Of a DNA stretch of 64,000 nucleotides, positions 17,435-27,101 are shown in pieces. The translations under genes were made by a program, and so were the position numbers. Source of the stretch: Planctomycetota bacterium. Its GTDB lineage: Bacteria; Planctomycetota; Planctomycetia; Gemmatales; Gemmataceae. Below the pieces are notes generated by a model. That model was not told the origin of the DNA. It ran no database searches and was given only the letters and a program-made list of their open reading frames with translations. Where the stretch lies: assembly GCA_029777335.1 (NCBI GenBank), contig JAKOSN010000046.1, forward strand, positions 1 to 64,000, given 5' to 3'. The stretch's first letter is position 1. The number at the start of each line of letters is the position of its first letter.

Positions 17435-18352
17435 TTATTTCTTTTCGCGGGTGCGAACGTTCTGTTTTTCCAGGGCATGCTGTAACCAGGCCTCATAACT
17501 GGCCTTGTCCTTGTGGACATACAGATGCCCCTGCATCTTGTAGTGGCCCCAGCCGCACAGTTCCGCACAGGCCAGCTCCCACACCTTTTCCTTCCCACCC
17601 TCGTCCTTGTCATAGACCCATTTGCCATCCTTGAACTCGCCGTTTGCTTCCGTCGGCTGAAACCAGACGGGGATGGTCTTGCCCGGCACGGCGTCCTGCT
17701 TGAGCCGCATGTTGGGGAGGAAGAAGCTGTGCAGAACATCGCGCGTCTTGAGGTAAATGCGTGTCTGCGCCCCCTTCCAGGTGTGAACCTCATTGCCAAT
17801 GTGGAGATCGTCGAAGTCGGCGAGATAATCGTACCCCCAGCGATCCGCCAGCTTGTTGGCCTTGGTGGGATCTCCCTTCCAGTTGCTCACCAGATCGTCC
17901 CGGGTCTTGACGGTGGGATAACGCATGCGCCACTCAAACTGGCGTGCGCTGACCTCGATAATCTGATCCGGGAGCGGAGCTCGCGATTGATACTTGATCT
18001 TCTCCCACGCCTGCACCTGGGAGAAGGCGATCACCAGCAGAATGGCGGCCGGAACAATGGTCCAGGCAATTTCGAGTTTGTGATTGCCGTGCGTGTAGCT
18101 CGCCTTGCGCCCGGGTTCGCCGGCGAACTTGAACATGGCGTAGACGAGGATCACCTCTGTCAACACAAAGAAGAACGTGGTGGCCCAGAGGATGAAGTAA
18201 AAGAGATTATCCACATCCTTGCCCCAGTTGCCTTCGTTGGCCAGGTGGGGCAACCACCACCCCGGGATAAAGTAAGCAGCGACGAAGAGGCCAAAACACA
18301 GGGCCAGCACCACACCGAACAGGACAGCCCACACCTTCTGCACGGTATCCAC
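17435..18352 (-). CDS. ctaC: Cytochrome c oxidase subunit II with intact CuA site
   Basis: Accepts electrons from cytochrome c at the binuclear CuA centre and passes them to haem a. 305 residues: two N-terminal helices (about 7-29 and 50-75) and a periplasmic cupredoxin domain. All CuA ligands are visible: His208 (VLHSFF), Cys262, Glu264, Cys266, His270 and Met273 in CAELCGWGHYKM. HKLEIAWTIVPAAIL and QFEWRMRYP match the family. A loop of about 45 residues (145-190) in the cupredoxin domain is longer than in E. coli or Paracoccus homologues. No fused cytochrome c domain; the separate di-haem protein encoded upstream may fill that role. Confidence 0.96.
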   Translation of the reverse strand: MDTVQKVWAVLFGVVLALCFGLFVAAYFIPGWWLPHLANEGNWGKDVDNLFYFILWATTFFFVLTEVILVYAMFKFAGEPGRKASYTHGNHKLEIAWTIVPAAILLVIAFSQVQAWEKIKYQSRAPLPDQIIEVSARQFEWRMRYPTVKTRDDLVSNWKGDPTKANKLADRWGYDYLADFDDLHIGNEVHTWKGAQTRIYLKTRDVLHSFFLPNMRLKQDAVPGKTIPVWFQPTEANGEFKDGKWVYDKDEGGKEKVWELACAELCGWGHYKMQGHLYVHKDKASYEAWLQHALEKQNVRTREKK

Positions 18353-18455
18353 TCCTCAAGGAACGATTGAACCCTGGCGAGCCGGAGACTTCTCGGGACC
18401 GAAGCCCGCGGCTCACCGTGGAGACAACCCGGCCCAAACGGCGCGAGGCTGAACG

Positions 18456-19733
18456 TTATTTCTTGTCACCGTAGATCCGGTCACGCACATCCGGAGGCAA
18501 CATGCTCGGATAGGGGAGCGCCTGGACAAAGTTGACCAGATCCCAGATGTACTTCGGGTTCTTGGCCACCGTGTCGGGCGCCTTCGGCATTCCTGAAGGC
18601 GGAATGCCGCCATGCACCCGGTAGTAGAGATCGATCGGCCGCCGTCCGCCCCGATAGATTCCCGTGGTCAGGTTCGCCGGACGCACCATCGTTCCCCAGA
18701 CATCGTAGCGGAATTGATTCTGGCGTCCGTAGTCCTTGTGGCAGCCGATGCAGGCACCCTCCACCCCGCCCTCGTTGATGAAGATCTTGTGCCCGTTGCG
18801 AACGGATTCCTCAAAGACTTTCTTGTCGTTGAATTCCTTGGGATACTCCAGAACGGGGATCTCATTCGCCCGGGCATCGGACCACCCCTTCAGGAACACC
18901 GGCGCGATCTGGCCAACATAATCCACCACGTCGCCCGCCTTCACATCGGTCTTGTTGCTGTCGATGTACTTCAGCACTTCCATCTCGATCTGCCCCCGCA
19001 GACTGAGATGGATCACGTAGCTGATGATCGCGGTGATGTGCTCTTCCGGCAGAAGCTTGAAGGAAGGCATCGAGGTCCCCTCGATCCCCTCGTGCAGGGT
19101 GCGGCTGAGATCCTCGCGCGTCGGGCGCCCCTCAGTCACCGAAATGAACTTGTAAATGCCGGGGCGATAGTCGCGCGGGTGCGGGTTGACCCAGGGCGCC
19201 GTCGGTCCGCGTCCATCGCCAGTCAACCCGTGGCAGTGCAGACAGTGCCGCCGATAAAGCTTGCTCCCCTCGGCCAGCGTCTTGTCATCGAGCTTGAGTT
19301 GCTCAAGGGCGGCCTTGTCGTCCAGATCGACCTTTGGCGCGGAGGGCCGGCCAAAATGCTTCTCCAATGTCTTCTGCAGCGCCTCACGTGCTCCTGCAGG
19401 CAGCAGCTCGGGATCAATCGTCTTGTACAGACGAAGGTTCGGCAAGTCCTGCAACTCGGGGGGCAGGGTGTTGGCATTGAGCTTCCCCTCGGACTCCAGC
19501 CGGTCCAGGGTTTTCAGCCCCGCGAAGATGGCGGTGAACTGGCCTGGTCGATCCGCAGGCACATCTTCGAGTTTGGGGGCTTCCACAACGATAACGTCGG
19601 AGCGAGCCGGATAGGTGAGGTCAGCGGGGTAGGGATCAACCGGTTCGCAACCAGACAGCAGAACCGCTGTCAGGAGCACCACCGCCGCGCCCCCCAGACG
19701 CCAACCATTGCGTGCCGAGAACAAGCCAGCCAT
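18456..19733 (-). CDS. Di-haem cytochrome c lipoprotein, first gene of the cox operon
   Basis: Exported 425-residue protein with signal peptide and lipobox LLSGC (Cys29), so anchored to a membrane on the periplasmic side. Two c-type haem sites: CLHCH at 164-168 and CIGCH near 329-333. MPSF after the first and SGMPKAP after the second provide likely axial methionines. The first domain (about 150-255) is a classic monohaem cytochrome c fold (EGSKLYRRHCLHCHG ... ITAIISYVIHLS). Upstream of the oxidase subunits, it is the natural electron donor to CuA, or part of a quinol-to-oxidase branch. ATG 19733 or GTG 19736 could be the start; GGAGG lies at suitable distance for both. Confidence 0.92.
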   Translation of the reverse strand: MAGLFSARNGWRLGGAAVVLLTAVLLSGCEPVDPYPADLTYPARSDVIVVEAPKLEDVPADRPGQFTAIFAGLKTLDRLESEGKLNANTLPPELQDLPNLRLYKTIDPELLPAGAREALQKTLEKHFGRPSAPKVDLDDKAALEQLKLDDKTLAEGSKLYRRHCLHCHGLTGDGRGPTAPWVNPHPRDYRPGIYKFISVTEGRPTREDLSRTLHEGIEGTSMPSFKLLPEEHITAIISYVIHLSLRGQIEMEVLKYIDSNKTDVKAGDVVDYVGQIAPVFLKGWSDARANEIPVLEYPKEFNDKKVFEESVRNGHKIFINEGGVEGACIGCHKDYGRQNQFRYDVWGTMVRPANLTTGIYRGGRRPIDLYYRVHGGIPPSGMPKAPDTVAKNPKYIWDLVNFVQALPYPSMLPPDVRDRIYGDKK

Positions 19734-20162
19734 CACTCGTGATCCCTCCTAGGGCACCCGACTCGTGACGAGGGCCAATGATCAAACCAATTTCAGAAGC
19801 CTGCCAGGGGTGGTCGCAAGGTCCGACCTCCCTGGTTTCGAGCCTGGGGCTTCCCGTGACGATGGACATTTCGTGTTGTAGTGCCCACCCCCCCGCCGTC
19901 AAGGACATTCATTGGCCAGGGAACGAATAAGGGAAAGGCCCGACCCGATTGTTGCGGAGGGGAATGCAATTCATGTGCCGCCCCGAGGCGCGCTCTGGCG
20001 GTTGACGGACGCGAGCGAAAGTCCCGCGGTAGGAAGGGCATCTCGATGTCTGCCCCCCGCGGCCCTCTTGCTCTACAATGAAGAGGTGGATGTCGCAGAA
20101 GCGGGAACGACAGCGCGGCGATTTCCCAGAATCGAGAATCTACCGCACTTGAGGCACGCGCA
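19734..20162. other. Divergent intergenic region between the cox operon and the PQQ gene cluster
   Basis: 429 bases without a supported gene. It carries the candidate minus-strand promoter for the cox operon near 19875-19902 and, for the plus strand, an isolated TACAAT at 20074-20079 without a matching -35. No tRNA or ncRNA fold was recognised. Confidence 0.6.
19875..19902 (-). promoter_or_regulatory. Candidate sigma70 promoter of the cox operon
   Basis: On the minus strand, TTGACG (19897-19902) and TACAAC (19875-19880) are 16 bases apart, about 140 bases before the cytochrome c start. Each hexamer is a good match to consensus and the spacer contains a G-run. The long leader leaves room for regulation. 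Confidence 0.5.
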
Positions 20163-20348
20163 ATGCTTTACAAGGTCGGGCGCTTCCTGCAACTGGTCGG
20201 CATGCTCCTCCTCCCCATCGCCATCGCTGGCAACGTATATGATGAACGCCAGGTGACTCTGTGGCGTTCGCTGACCATTTCTGGCATTGGCATTGCCGTC
20301 TTCACCGTCGGCTATCTGCTTCAGCAGGCGGGGCGCTCTCAACCCTGA
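20163..20348 (+). CDS. Small two-helix membrane protein
   Basis: A 61-residue protein with two transmembrane segments, LVGMLLLPIAIAGNVY (about 10-25) and LTISGIGIAVFTVGYLLQQ (about 38-56), and a short basic N-terminus MLYKVGRFLQ. Small proteins of this appearance recur in planctomycete genomes; I know no function. It stands 60 bases upstream of the giant PQQ gene on the same strand, separated by a weak inverted repeat (20349-20355 with 20389-20395). Confidence 0.7.
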   Translation: MLYKVGRFLQLVGMLLLPIAIAGNVYDERQVTLWRSLTISGIGIAVFTVGYLLQQAGRSQP

Positions 20349-20408
20349 AGAGAGCCCTGTGGTCACGCCGCCCACGAGTCCCGAGGACGCTCTCTGTGGA
20401 GGACAGGC

Positions 20409-23400
20409 ATGCCTCGCTGTTCGCGCTGGCTCACACTGCTTCTGGTGCTGGGAACGTTCCTGGCGGGCGAAACGCTGCGCGCCGCCGAGGAGGACCACCA
20501 GGCCACCCTCGCCGGCGCGCCCGCCCGGACCGCGCGCCGGTTGGCGGACGCCGCTCAGAAGGCCTCGGCCAAACAATGGCAGGACGCGCTGGAAGACTGG
20601 ATTGCCATCCTTGGCTCGGTCGGCAACGATCTGGTCCCCTTGCAGGACAATCATTACGTCCCGGCACGCTGGATCTGTCAACGACGCCTTGCGGCTCTCC
20701 CCCCGGAGGTCTTGCGCGGCTATCGAACCCGGGTCGAGGCCCAGGCCCAGCGCTGGCTGACCGAAGGCACCCAGACACGCAATGTCCTTCTGTTGCAACG
20801 GGTGGTGGAGGATTATTTCTGCAGTCGGTCCGCCGAACGCGCATTGGATTTGCTCGGCGACCTCGCCTTTGAACGGGGCGAGTTTGACGAGGCCGAGCGC
20901 TGGTGGCGGCATCTTCTCCCCACCGCCGAGGGCAAGGACAGCGAATCCCCGCAGGCGCTGACGTATCCCGATCCGCAGGGCGACCCCGCACGCTCGCAGG
21001 CGAAGATTCTGCTTGCCCGCTGGTTTGCTGGCCACCACTCCAGCTGGAAGAGCGACCTGGCGGCTTTCGGCAAACGCTATCCCTCGGCCGAGGGCACCCT
21101 GGCCGGACAGAAAGGGAAGTACTCGGAGATCCTCACCCGGGTTGCAGCACAGGAACCGCTCCTCCCGCAGGCCCAGCACAACGAATGGCCGACGTTTGCA
21201 GGCGATCCGTCCCGCATGCGTCTTCTCCCCGCCTCTTCCCTGACCCCGCGCCGAATCAGTCAGTTGCTTGTTCGAGGGCAACACCTGCGATTCCGGCTGG
21301 ATGGACGCGAAGGGGAACCCGACGAGGATAACTTCCCCCGCGGCAAGATCCAGAGCGTGACGGCAGCGGCGCGATCGCTCGCCTTTCACCCCCTCCTGCT
21401 CGATGGCCAGGTGCTGTTCGCCGACGCCCGGCGGGTGACCGCCTACAATCTGCGATCCGGTCAGCGCGAGCAGTGGTACGATGCCACGCGCGACACCATC
21501 GGTCTGGATCCCCCCCTCGATCTTCCGGCGCCCCAGGACCTCCGCTACACCCTGACTGCCACCTCGGATTGCGTACTCGCGCGATTGGGAGCCCAGGGAC
21601 TTCGTTCCGATCGCACCGAGCGTCAACAAACGCGCGAGGGGAGCAGCTGGCTGGTCTGTCTGGAACGTCGCCCCGTGCGCCCCAAACAGCGGTTGCGTTG
21701 GCGCGTGACACCGGAAACGCCCAACGCCGTCTTTGAGGGAACGGCCCTGGTGCGCGGTCGCCATGCCTACCTCGCTGTCACACGTTTCACGACCAATCAA
21801 ACCACCACGGCGATCCACTGTTACCCTCTCGATGCCCGTGGGCAGGCCCCGTTGCGCTGGAAGCAGGATGTGTGCATCACCCACGAGCTCCCCCCCCGGG
21901 CAGTGCGCTACCGTCATCACCTGCTCACGGTGGCCGGGCCGTACCTTGTCTACTGCTCGCACTCCGGGGCAATTGTGGCGCTCGATGCCGACACGGGCAA
22001 ACGGGTCTGGGCCATTCGCTATCCCTCGCGTGGAACGGCAGAGGAGCCCGCTCACCTGCGCTCGCCGCGCGATCTGGCGCCCTGTGTCCACGCGGAAGGA
22101 AAGATCTATGCCGCCCCGGCCGATTGTGATCGTCTCTACTGTCTCGACGCCCAGAGCGGGGCGATCCTCTGGCAACGTTCCGGCATTGAGGTGGTTCATC
22201 TGCTCGGGGTGGGACAGGGGCGCTTGCTCTTCACCACACAGACTCCCCGCGCGGGGCTCCGCGCCGTGGACGCCGAGACCGGCAGCGACCGCAGTGGCTG
22301 GTTTGAACCAGGCGATGGCGGGTCCCTCCCCTCGTTTGGTCAGGGTCTGCTCACCGGCGAGCTGGTGTACTGGCCCACACCCAAAAGGGTTTATGCGCTC
22401 AAACTGAAGGATGGCTCCCCGGCGGACGATGTTTCGCTCCTGCACCGTCTTCCCAGTGGGAACCTGGCGTATGGCGAGGGCTGTCTGGCGATCGCCAATC
22501 GAACCGTCTTGCACGTCTTCGTGGAGCCCGCGACTCAGCTGGACGCTCGTCTGGAGGAGACCCGGCGCAACCCTGACTCTGGCAGCGCCCACTATCACCT
22601 GGGCTGTGCTCAACTCTCGGCGGGTAACTTTTCCGAGGCGATCCAGGAACTGCGCCTGGCCGAGGAGCACGGCGAGGGGGTAGTGGTGGAAAGCGTTCCC
22701 TTGCCTGAGCAGGCCCGGCGGGCACGCCACGACGCGCTTCTCCAGGCAGCCGAGGAGGCCAGCAAACAACGCCGCTGGGATACGGCTGCTTCCTGGCTCA
22801 CCCGAGCGAGCGCCAGGGAGTTTGCCCTCGCTGAACGCCTGGAGGCGCTGGCGCGGTTAGCCACCTGCTGGGAACACGCTGACCAGCCCGCTCGTGCGCT
22901 GCAGATCTATCAGACTGTGCTTCAGGATCGCTCCCTCCACCAGGGGCAGGTGCGGGATCCGCGGAATCTCTTGCAATCCGCCCCGGTCTGGGCGAGGACC
23001 GCCATCGACGCCCTGCTCACGCGGTACGGTCGCGCCGTTTACGCCGACGTCGAAACCCGCGCGCGCACCTTTCTACGTGATGGGGCGATGGCTGGCGAAA
23101 AAAAAGCTCCCGAGCGCCATGCCCTCCTGCTCGAACTGGTGGAGCAGTTCCCTCATGCCGAGGTAACTCTCCAGCATCTCCCCGAGTTGATCCAGCTCCA
23201 GGAACAGGGCAAGCACGACGGCGAGTTGTCAACGACGGCGCGCTTCTGGCTGCGTCGCTTATCTCCCGCACAGGCGGACGATCGCGGCCGCGCCCAGCTC
23301 GCCTTGTTCCACGCCCTGGAACGACAACACCTCCCCGAGTCCGCACGCGCTCTCCTGGAGCAGATGGCCCGTGAGCATGGCGACCGCATCCTTCCTCAGG

Positions 23401-24761
23401 TCTCCCCCCGAGATCGCATTGACGAGTGGGTAGCGCGTCGCCTCAAGGAACTCCCTGCCCGAGACCCCCAACCGAGCCTCGACGTTCCTCTCCAGAAGCA
23501 GTTCTGGCTTGGCCCTTCGCCTGGCCAACGCCCACTCGGCGCTCCCCTGGGTCGATTCTTCTATACTGCCAATAAAGAAGATCTTGTATGTCGTGATTGC
23601 ACTAACGGTTCGCTGCGCTGGGAGCGGCGTCTGAGGTTTGCTGCACTGTGGGTGGATCAACAGTTCGATCTGGTCCTGGTGGGAGGAGTCGACGGGGTCT
23701 GCTGCCTGCGGATGCAGGACGGGGTGGAGGTCTGGCATTATCACCTTCCTCTGCTGCCAACTCCCCAGGAGGAGGAACCCGTGCCCAGGTTTCAGGCCAC
23801 TGCAAAGGCGCTGCTGGTTTTTCAGGGGAACCGGCGTCTCCTCGTCCTGGATCCCGAAACCGGCGAATTGCTCTGGCTCCGCTGGGCGCCCGCCGCCTTC
23901 CTCGGCGACACCACCCTTGGATTCCGCCCCGAGGGAATCGTCGGCCCCGCTTGGGTACTCCTCTCTCTGGAGGATGGGACAACCTGGCGAGTCGATCCGC
24001 GCACGGGTGCCACGCTGAACAGCTATCCTCCAGCGGAAATCGATCAGTTGATCCAGCGCGATCCGCCAACGGGGAAGATTCTGTGGACGCACCTCCTCGA
24101 AGCCCGCACCACGCTCGCGGGCACTGCCCCGCAACAGGTGGCGACCACCGATGCCACACTCGTGCTTGCCTGGCGGAATTTCGGCGCGACCATTCAACGT
24201 CTGGACCCGCGTACCGGGCGCGCCCTCTGGGAGCACGCGACGGTGATCCGCACCCAGAGTCCTCTGGCAGCGGAACACTTCGCCACCGATGCGCATGCGT
24301 GCTACTTTGTGCAGGATCAGGTCCTTTACGCCTGCGCGCTGGCCAGTGGAAAACTGCTCTGGACCCAGGCGCTGGCTGGTCCGGGCGGCCCCTGGCGCAC
24401 GGTGCGAGCAGGGGCTTACGTTGTCAGTTACCCCACAGGAGCGTGTCACCGGGAAATTCTGTTTCGTTGGCGCTTCGGTTCGCTAAAATGGACTGTGGAT
24501 TGGCCTCTGGAGCAGCACGCCGGCGAAGGGACTCCGTTCGTGGTGCATGAGGCACAGACCGGCAAACTGGTGCAGCGTCTGAACCTCCCGGCCGATCCCG
24601 TCCGGCTGCACTTTCAAGTCCACACGAAGTGGCACAGGCACACGCCCATGCTCCCGCGCCCCGAGCCCCGTGTGCTCCCGCAGCAGCGCGGCTTCCTGAT
24701 CCTGCTCGGAGAGCAGGCGGGGAACTGGCAGTTCGTTCCGACGGCAGAAGGAAAGCCCTGA
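20409..24761 (+). CDS. Giant exported PQQ-like beta-propeller/TPR protein
   Basis: 1450 residues. A signal peptide ([21 protein letters not shown]) is followed by a helical N-terminal domain (to about 220), then a first PQQ-type beta-propeller (about 320-690) with blades such as [20 protein letters not shown] and [17 protein letters not shown] helical TPR-like stretch (about 715-1010) includes [22 protein letters not shown] second propeller (about 1050-1400) has [32 protein letters not shown] and [14 protein letters not shown]. No PQQ-dehydrogenase catalytic motif is seen, so it is more likely a periplasmic scaffold or binding protein, as in BamB-like propellers. Start ATG has GGAGG just upstream. 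Function unknown; planctomycetes often have such proteins. Confidence 0.88.
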   Translation: MPRCSRWLTLLLVLGTFLAGETLRAAEEDHQATLAGAPARTARRLADAAQKASAKQWQDALEDWIAILGSVGNDLVPLQDNHYVPARWICQRRLAALPPEVLRGYRTRVEAQAQRWLTEGTQTRNVLLLQRVVEDYFCSRSAERALDLLGDLAFERGEFDEAERWWRHLLPTAEGKDSESPQALTYPDPQGDPARSQAKILLARWFAGHHSSWKSDLAAFGKRYPSAEGTLAGQKGKYSEILTRVAAQEPLLPQAQHNEWPTFAGDPSRMRLLPASSLTPRRISQLLVRGQHLRFRLDGREGEPDEDNFPRGKIQSVTAAARSLAFHPLLLDGQVLFADARRVTAYNLRSGQREQWYDATRDTIGLDPPLDLPAPQDLRYTLTATSDCVLARLGAQGLRSDRTERQQTREGSSWLVCLERRPVRPKQRLRWRVTPETPNAVFEGTALVRGRHAYLAVTRFTTNQTTTAIHCYPLDARGQAPLRWKQDVCITHELPPRAVRYRHHLLTVAGPYLVYCSHSGAIVALDADTGKRVWAIRYPSRGTAEEPAHLRSPRDLAPCVHAEGKIYAAPADCDRLYCLDAQSGAILWQRSGIEVVHLLGVGQGRLLFTTQTPRAGLRAVDAETGSDRSGWFEPGDGGSLPSFGQGLLTGELVYWPTPKRVYALKLKDGSPADDVSLLHRLPSGNLAYGEGCLAIANRTVLHVFVEPATQLDARLEETRRNPDSGSAHYHLGCAQLSAGNFSEAIQELRLAEEHGEGVVVESVPLPEQARRARHDALLQAAEEASKQRRWDTAASWLTRASAREFALAERLEALARLATCWEHADQPARALQIYQTVLQDRSLHQGQVRDPRNLLQSAPVWARTAIDALLTRYGRAVYADVETRARTFLRDGAMAGEKKAPERHALLLELVEQFPHAEVTLQHLPELIQLQEQGKHDGELSTTARFWLRRLSPAQADDRGRAQLALFHALERQHLPESARALLEQMAREHGDRILPQVSPRDRIDEWVARRLKELPARDPQPSLDVPLQKQFWLGPSPGQRPLGAPLGRFFYTANKEDLVCRDCTNGSLRWERRLRFAALWVDQQFDLVLVGGVDGVCCLRMQDGVEVWHYHLPLLPTPQEEEPVPRFQATAKALLVFQGNRRLLVLDPETGELLWLRWAPAAFLGDTTLGFRPEGIVGPAWVLLSLEDGTTWRVDPRTGATLNSYPPAEIDQLIQRDPPTGKILWTHLLEARTTLAGTAPQQVATTDATLVLAWRNFGATIQRLDPRTGRALWEHATVIRTQSPLAAEHFATDAHACYFVQDQVLYACALASGKLLWTQALAGPGGPWRTVRAGAYVVSYPTGACHREILFRWRFGSLKWTVDWPLEQHAGEGTPFVVHEAQTGKLVQRLNLPADPVRLHFQVHTKWHRHTPMLPRPEPRVLPQQRGFLILLGEQAGNWQFVPTAEGKP

Positions 24762-24810
24762 CCGATCGGCTCTGCAGATCAACGACCGCGAACTTACGAG
24801 AGCGATACCG

Positions 24811-26055
24811 ATGCCGAGCATCCGATGCACAACGTGTGGCCTTCTGGTGCAGGTGCCCGAGGGTGGGCGCCGCATGTGTGGCTGTGGCACGTGGCTCTCC
24901 AGCGATGATCCCCCCCTCCTCGATCCCGTGGATGTCCCGGTCGCGGGCCACGGTCCGAGCGGATGGCCTCGCATCGACGGCGACCTGGCTGCCATCGAGC
25001 GCCTCACCGAGGGTTCGAAACGCATTCGGCGTGAACTGAGCAAGGCGATCGTGGGCCAGGAAAAGGTGCTCGAGGAACTGCTGATCGCCATGTTTGCACG
25101 CGGGCATTGTCTGCTCGTGGGGGTGCCCGGGCTGGCGAAAACCCTGATGATTCGCACTCTTGCGGATTCGCTCTCGTTGTCGTTTAGCCGCATCCAGTTC
25201 ACTCCCGACCTGATGCCCTCGGACATTACCGGTACCGAGGTGTTGCAGGAAGATAAGGCGACCGGGCAACGTGCCTTCAAGTTTCTGCACGGCCCGCTCT
25301 TTGCCAATGTGATCCTGGCCGACGAGATCAACCGCACCCCCCCCAAGACCCAGGCGGCCCTTCTGGAGGCGATGCAGGAACGGCAGGTAACCGTGGGCGG
25401 AACACGCCATCGTCTGCCGGATCCGTTCTTCGTGCTGGCCACGCAGAATCCGATCGAACAGGAAGGGACCTATCCGCTTCCCGAAGCGCAACAGGACCGC
25501 TTCATGTTCAACATTCTGGTGGACTACCCCGAGGAGGAGGAGGAATTTCGCATTGTCGAGATGACAACCTCCACCCATGTGCCCCAGATCGATCGCATGC
25601 TCTCTGCGACCGATATTCTGGAGATGCAGGAGATTGTGCGCAAGGTGCCCGTGGCGCCCTATGTGATCCGCTATGCGATGAAGTTCACCCGTTTGACCCG
25701 CCGCGGTCCCCAGGGCCCCCGCGGTCCTTCCCCCACGCTCGGGGTAATGCGCGGGAAAGAGAGCGCTGAAATTCCGGATTTTATCCGCGATTATGTGACC
25801 TGGGGTGCCGGTCCGCGTGCCTCGCAGTTCCTGATTCTCGCTGCCAAGGCCCGCGCCGTCCTTCATGGCCGCTACTATGTCTCCTGCGAAGATGTTCGCG
25901 CGGTCGCTGCCCCCGTGTTGCGCCACCGAATCATCACCAACTTTAACGCCGAGGCGGAGGGCATCAAGCCCGACGACATTGTCCGGCGTCTGGCCGACCT
26001 GATCCCGCGCGACCCCAACGAACGGGCCCTCGAAGAGAAATCAGCCAAGGTTTGA
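24811..26055 (+). CDS. MoxR family AAA+ ATPase with N-terminal zinc-ribbon-like motif
   Basis: A 414-residue cytoplasmic chaperone-like ATPase. Walker A is GVPGLAKT (104-111), Walker B VILADE (167-172), sensor 1 ATQNP (211-215), and the arginine finger region [10 protein letters not shown] is present. MoxR ATPases act with VWA-domain proteins to fold or activate complexes and insert metals. The first 30 residues are unusual: Cys6, Cys9, Cys23 and Cys25 (CTTCG ... CGC) could bind zinc and are absent from standard MoxR proteins. The DUF58, BatA/VWA and DUF4175 genes follow on the same strand, the standard MoxR-VWA arrangement. Confidence 0.94.
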   Translation: MPSIRCTTCGLLVQVPEGGRRMCGCGTWLSSDDPPLLDPVDVPVAGHGPSGWPRIDGDLAAIERLTEGSKRIRRELSKAIVGQEKVLEELLIAMFARGHCLLVGVPGLAKTLMIRTLADSLSLSFSRIQFTPDLMPSDITGTEVLQEDKATGQRAFKFLHGPLFANVILADEINRTPPKTQAALLEAMQERQVTVGGTRHRLPDPFFVLATQNPIEQEGTYPLPEAQQDRFMFNILVDYPEEEEEFRIVEMTTSTHVPQIDRMLSATDILEMQEIVRKVPVAPYVIRYAMKFTRLTRRGPQGPRGPSPTLGVMRGKESAEIPDFIRDYVTWGAGPRASQFLILAAKARAVLHGRYYVSCEDVRAVAAPVLRHRIITNFNAEAEGIKPDDIVRRLADLIPRDPNERALEEKSAKV

Positions 26056-26137
26056 TCCCCGGCATCGGCAACGAGGCGTTCGCCAACCGAGCGTTCCTGT
26101 TGCCGTGCTACTCCCCGCGTTCCTGGTGTTCCCCCTG

Positions 26138-27055
26138 ATGGATGATCCGCACAAGTATCTGGAACCGCTCGCCCTGGCGAAAGTGGGCAGTCTGGAATTG
26201 CAGGCCCGGCTCATCGTCGAGGGCTATCTCTCGGGGATGCACAAGAGCCCCTATCACGGTTTCTCCGTCGAGTTTGCCCAGCATCGCGAGTACGTCCCTG
26301 GCGACGACATCAAACATGTCGACTGGAAGGTCTACGGCCGCACCGGGCGTTTTTATCTCAAGCAATACGAGGAAGAGACCAACCTCGTTTGCTGGTTGCT
26401 GGTCGACGTGAGCGAGTCGATGCGTTACAGTTCCGGGCCGCTGGGCGCCGACGGTACTCCGCTGGTGACCAAGTATGACTATGCCTCGATGGCCAGCGCC
26501 GCCCTGACCTATCTCACGCTGGAACAACAGGATTCGGTGGGACTGGTCACTTTCGACAACCAGGTGCGGGATTTTCTTCGTCCTTCCAGCCAGCCCTCGC
26601 ACCTCAAGACTGTGGTGCAAATTCTCAATCGCGGCGCGCACCGTGAGAAATCGGGACTGGGGCCAATCTTCCATGACCTCGCCGAGCGCATTACACGCCG
26701 CGCGATCGTGGTGGTGCTCAGCGACCTCTTCGATGATCCCGCCTCCCTGCTGACGGGATTGCTTCATCTCCGGCATCGCCGCCACGAGGTGGTGGTCTTC
26801 CATGTGCTGGATCGCGCGGAACTGGAGTTCCCGTTCTTCGAGGCGACGTTGTTTCGTGGTCTGGAGCAGTATCCTGAACTGCTCACGGATCCGCGAGCAC
26901 TTCGCCAGGGGTACCTGGACCAGATGCAGGCGTTTCTGCAGGAGATTCAGTGGGGCTGTCGTAACCAGGACATCGATTATGTGCAACTCTGCACCGATGT
27001 TCCTTTGGGGGTGGCGTTATCGAGTTACCTGGCTCATCGGCTGGCGCGCAAATGA
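26138..27055 (+). CDS. DUF58 protein with von Willebrand A domain
   Basis: A 305-residue protein. The DUF58 signature HREYVPGDDIKHVDWKVYGR occurs at 49-68, followed by a VWA domain with MIDAS residues in LLVDVSESM (Asp90, Ser92, Ser94). Proteins of this kind partner MoxR ATPases and are thought to bind a divalent cation and a protein ligand. ATG 26138 is chosen over GTG 26105 because family similarity (YLEPLALAKVGSLELQARL) begins directly after it; the Shine-Dalgarno is poor for either. It lies 82 bases after moxR and 46 bases before the giant BatA/VWA gene, so it is probably in one operon. Confidence 0.9.
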   Translation: MDDPHKYLEPLALAKVGSLELQARLIVEGYLSGMHKSPYHGFSVEFAQHREYVPGDDIKHVDWKVYGRTGRFYLKQYEEETNLVCWLLVDVSESMRYSSGPLGADGTPLVTKYDYASMASAALTYLTLEQQDSVGLVTFDNQVRDFLRPSSQPSHLKTVVQILNRGAHREKSGLGPIFHDLAERITRRAIVVVLSDLFDDPASLLTGLLHLRHRRHEVVVFHVLDRAELEFPFFEATLFRGLEQYPELLTDPRALRQGYLDQMQAFLQEIQWGCRNQDIDYVQLCTDVPLGVALSSYLAHRLARK

Positions 27056-27101
27056 TCCTCGTCGCCATTGGTAGCGAGCGCTCGTGTGAGGGAGAGGCAC
27101 C

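Noticed and set aside
20073-22769. An 898-codon open frame on the minus strand
   Set aside because: It is antisense to the PQQ/TPR gene, has no signal or recognisable domain, and arises from GC-rich codon bias; the plus-strand protein has clear propeller repeats.
20409-24761. PQQ-dependent dehydrogenase
   Set aside because: Propeller blades are PQQ-like but no catalytic Asp or vicinal Cys pair could be seen, and the protein is far longer with a TPR block.
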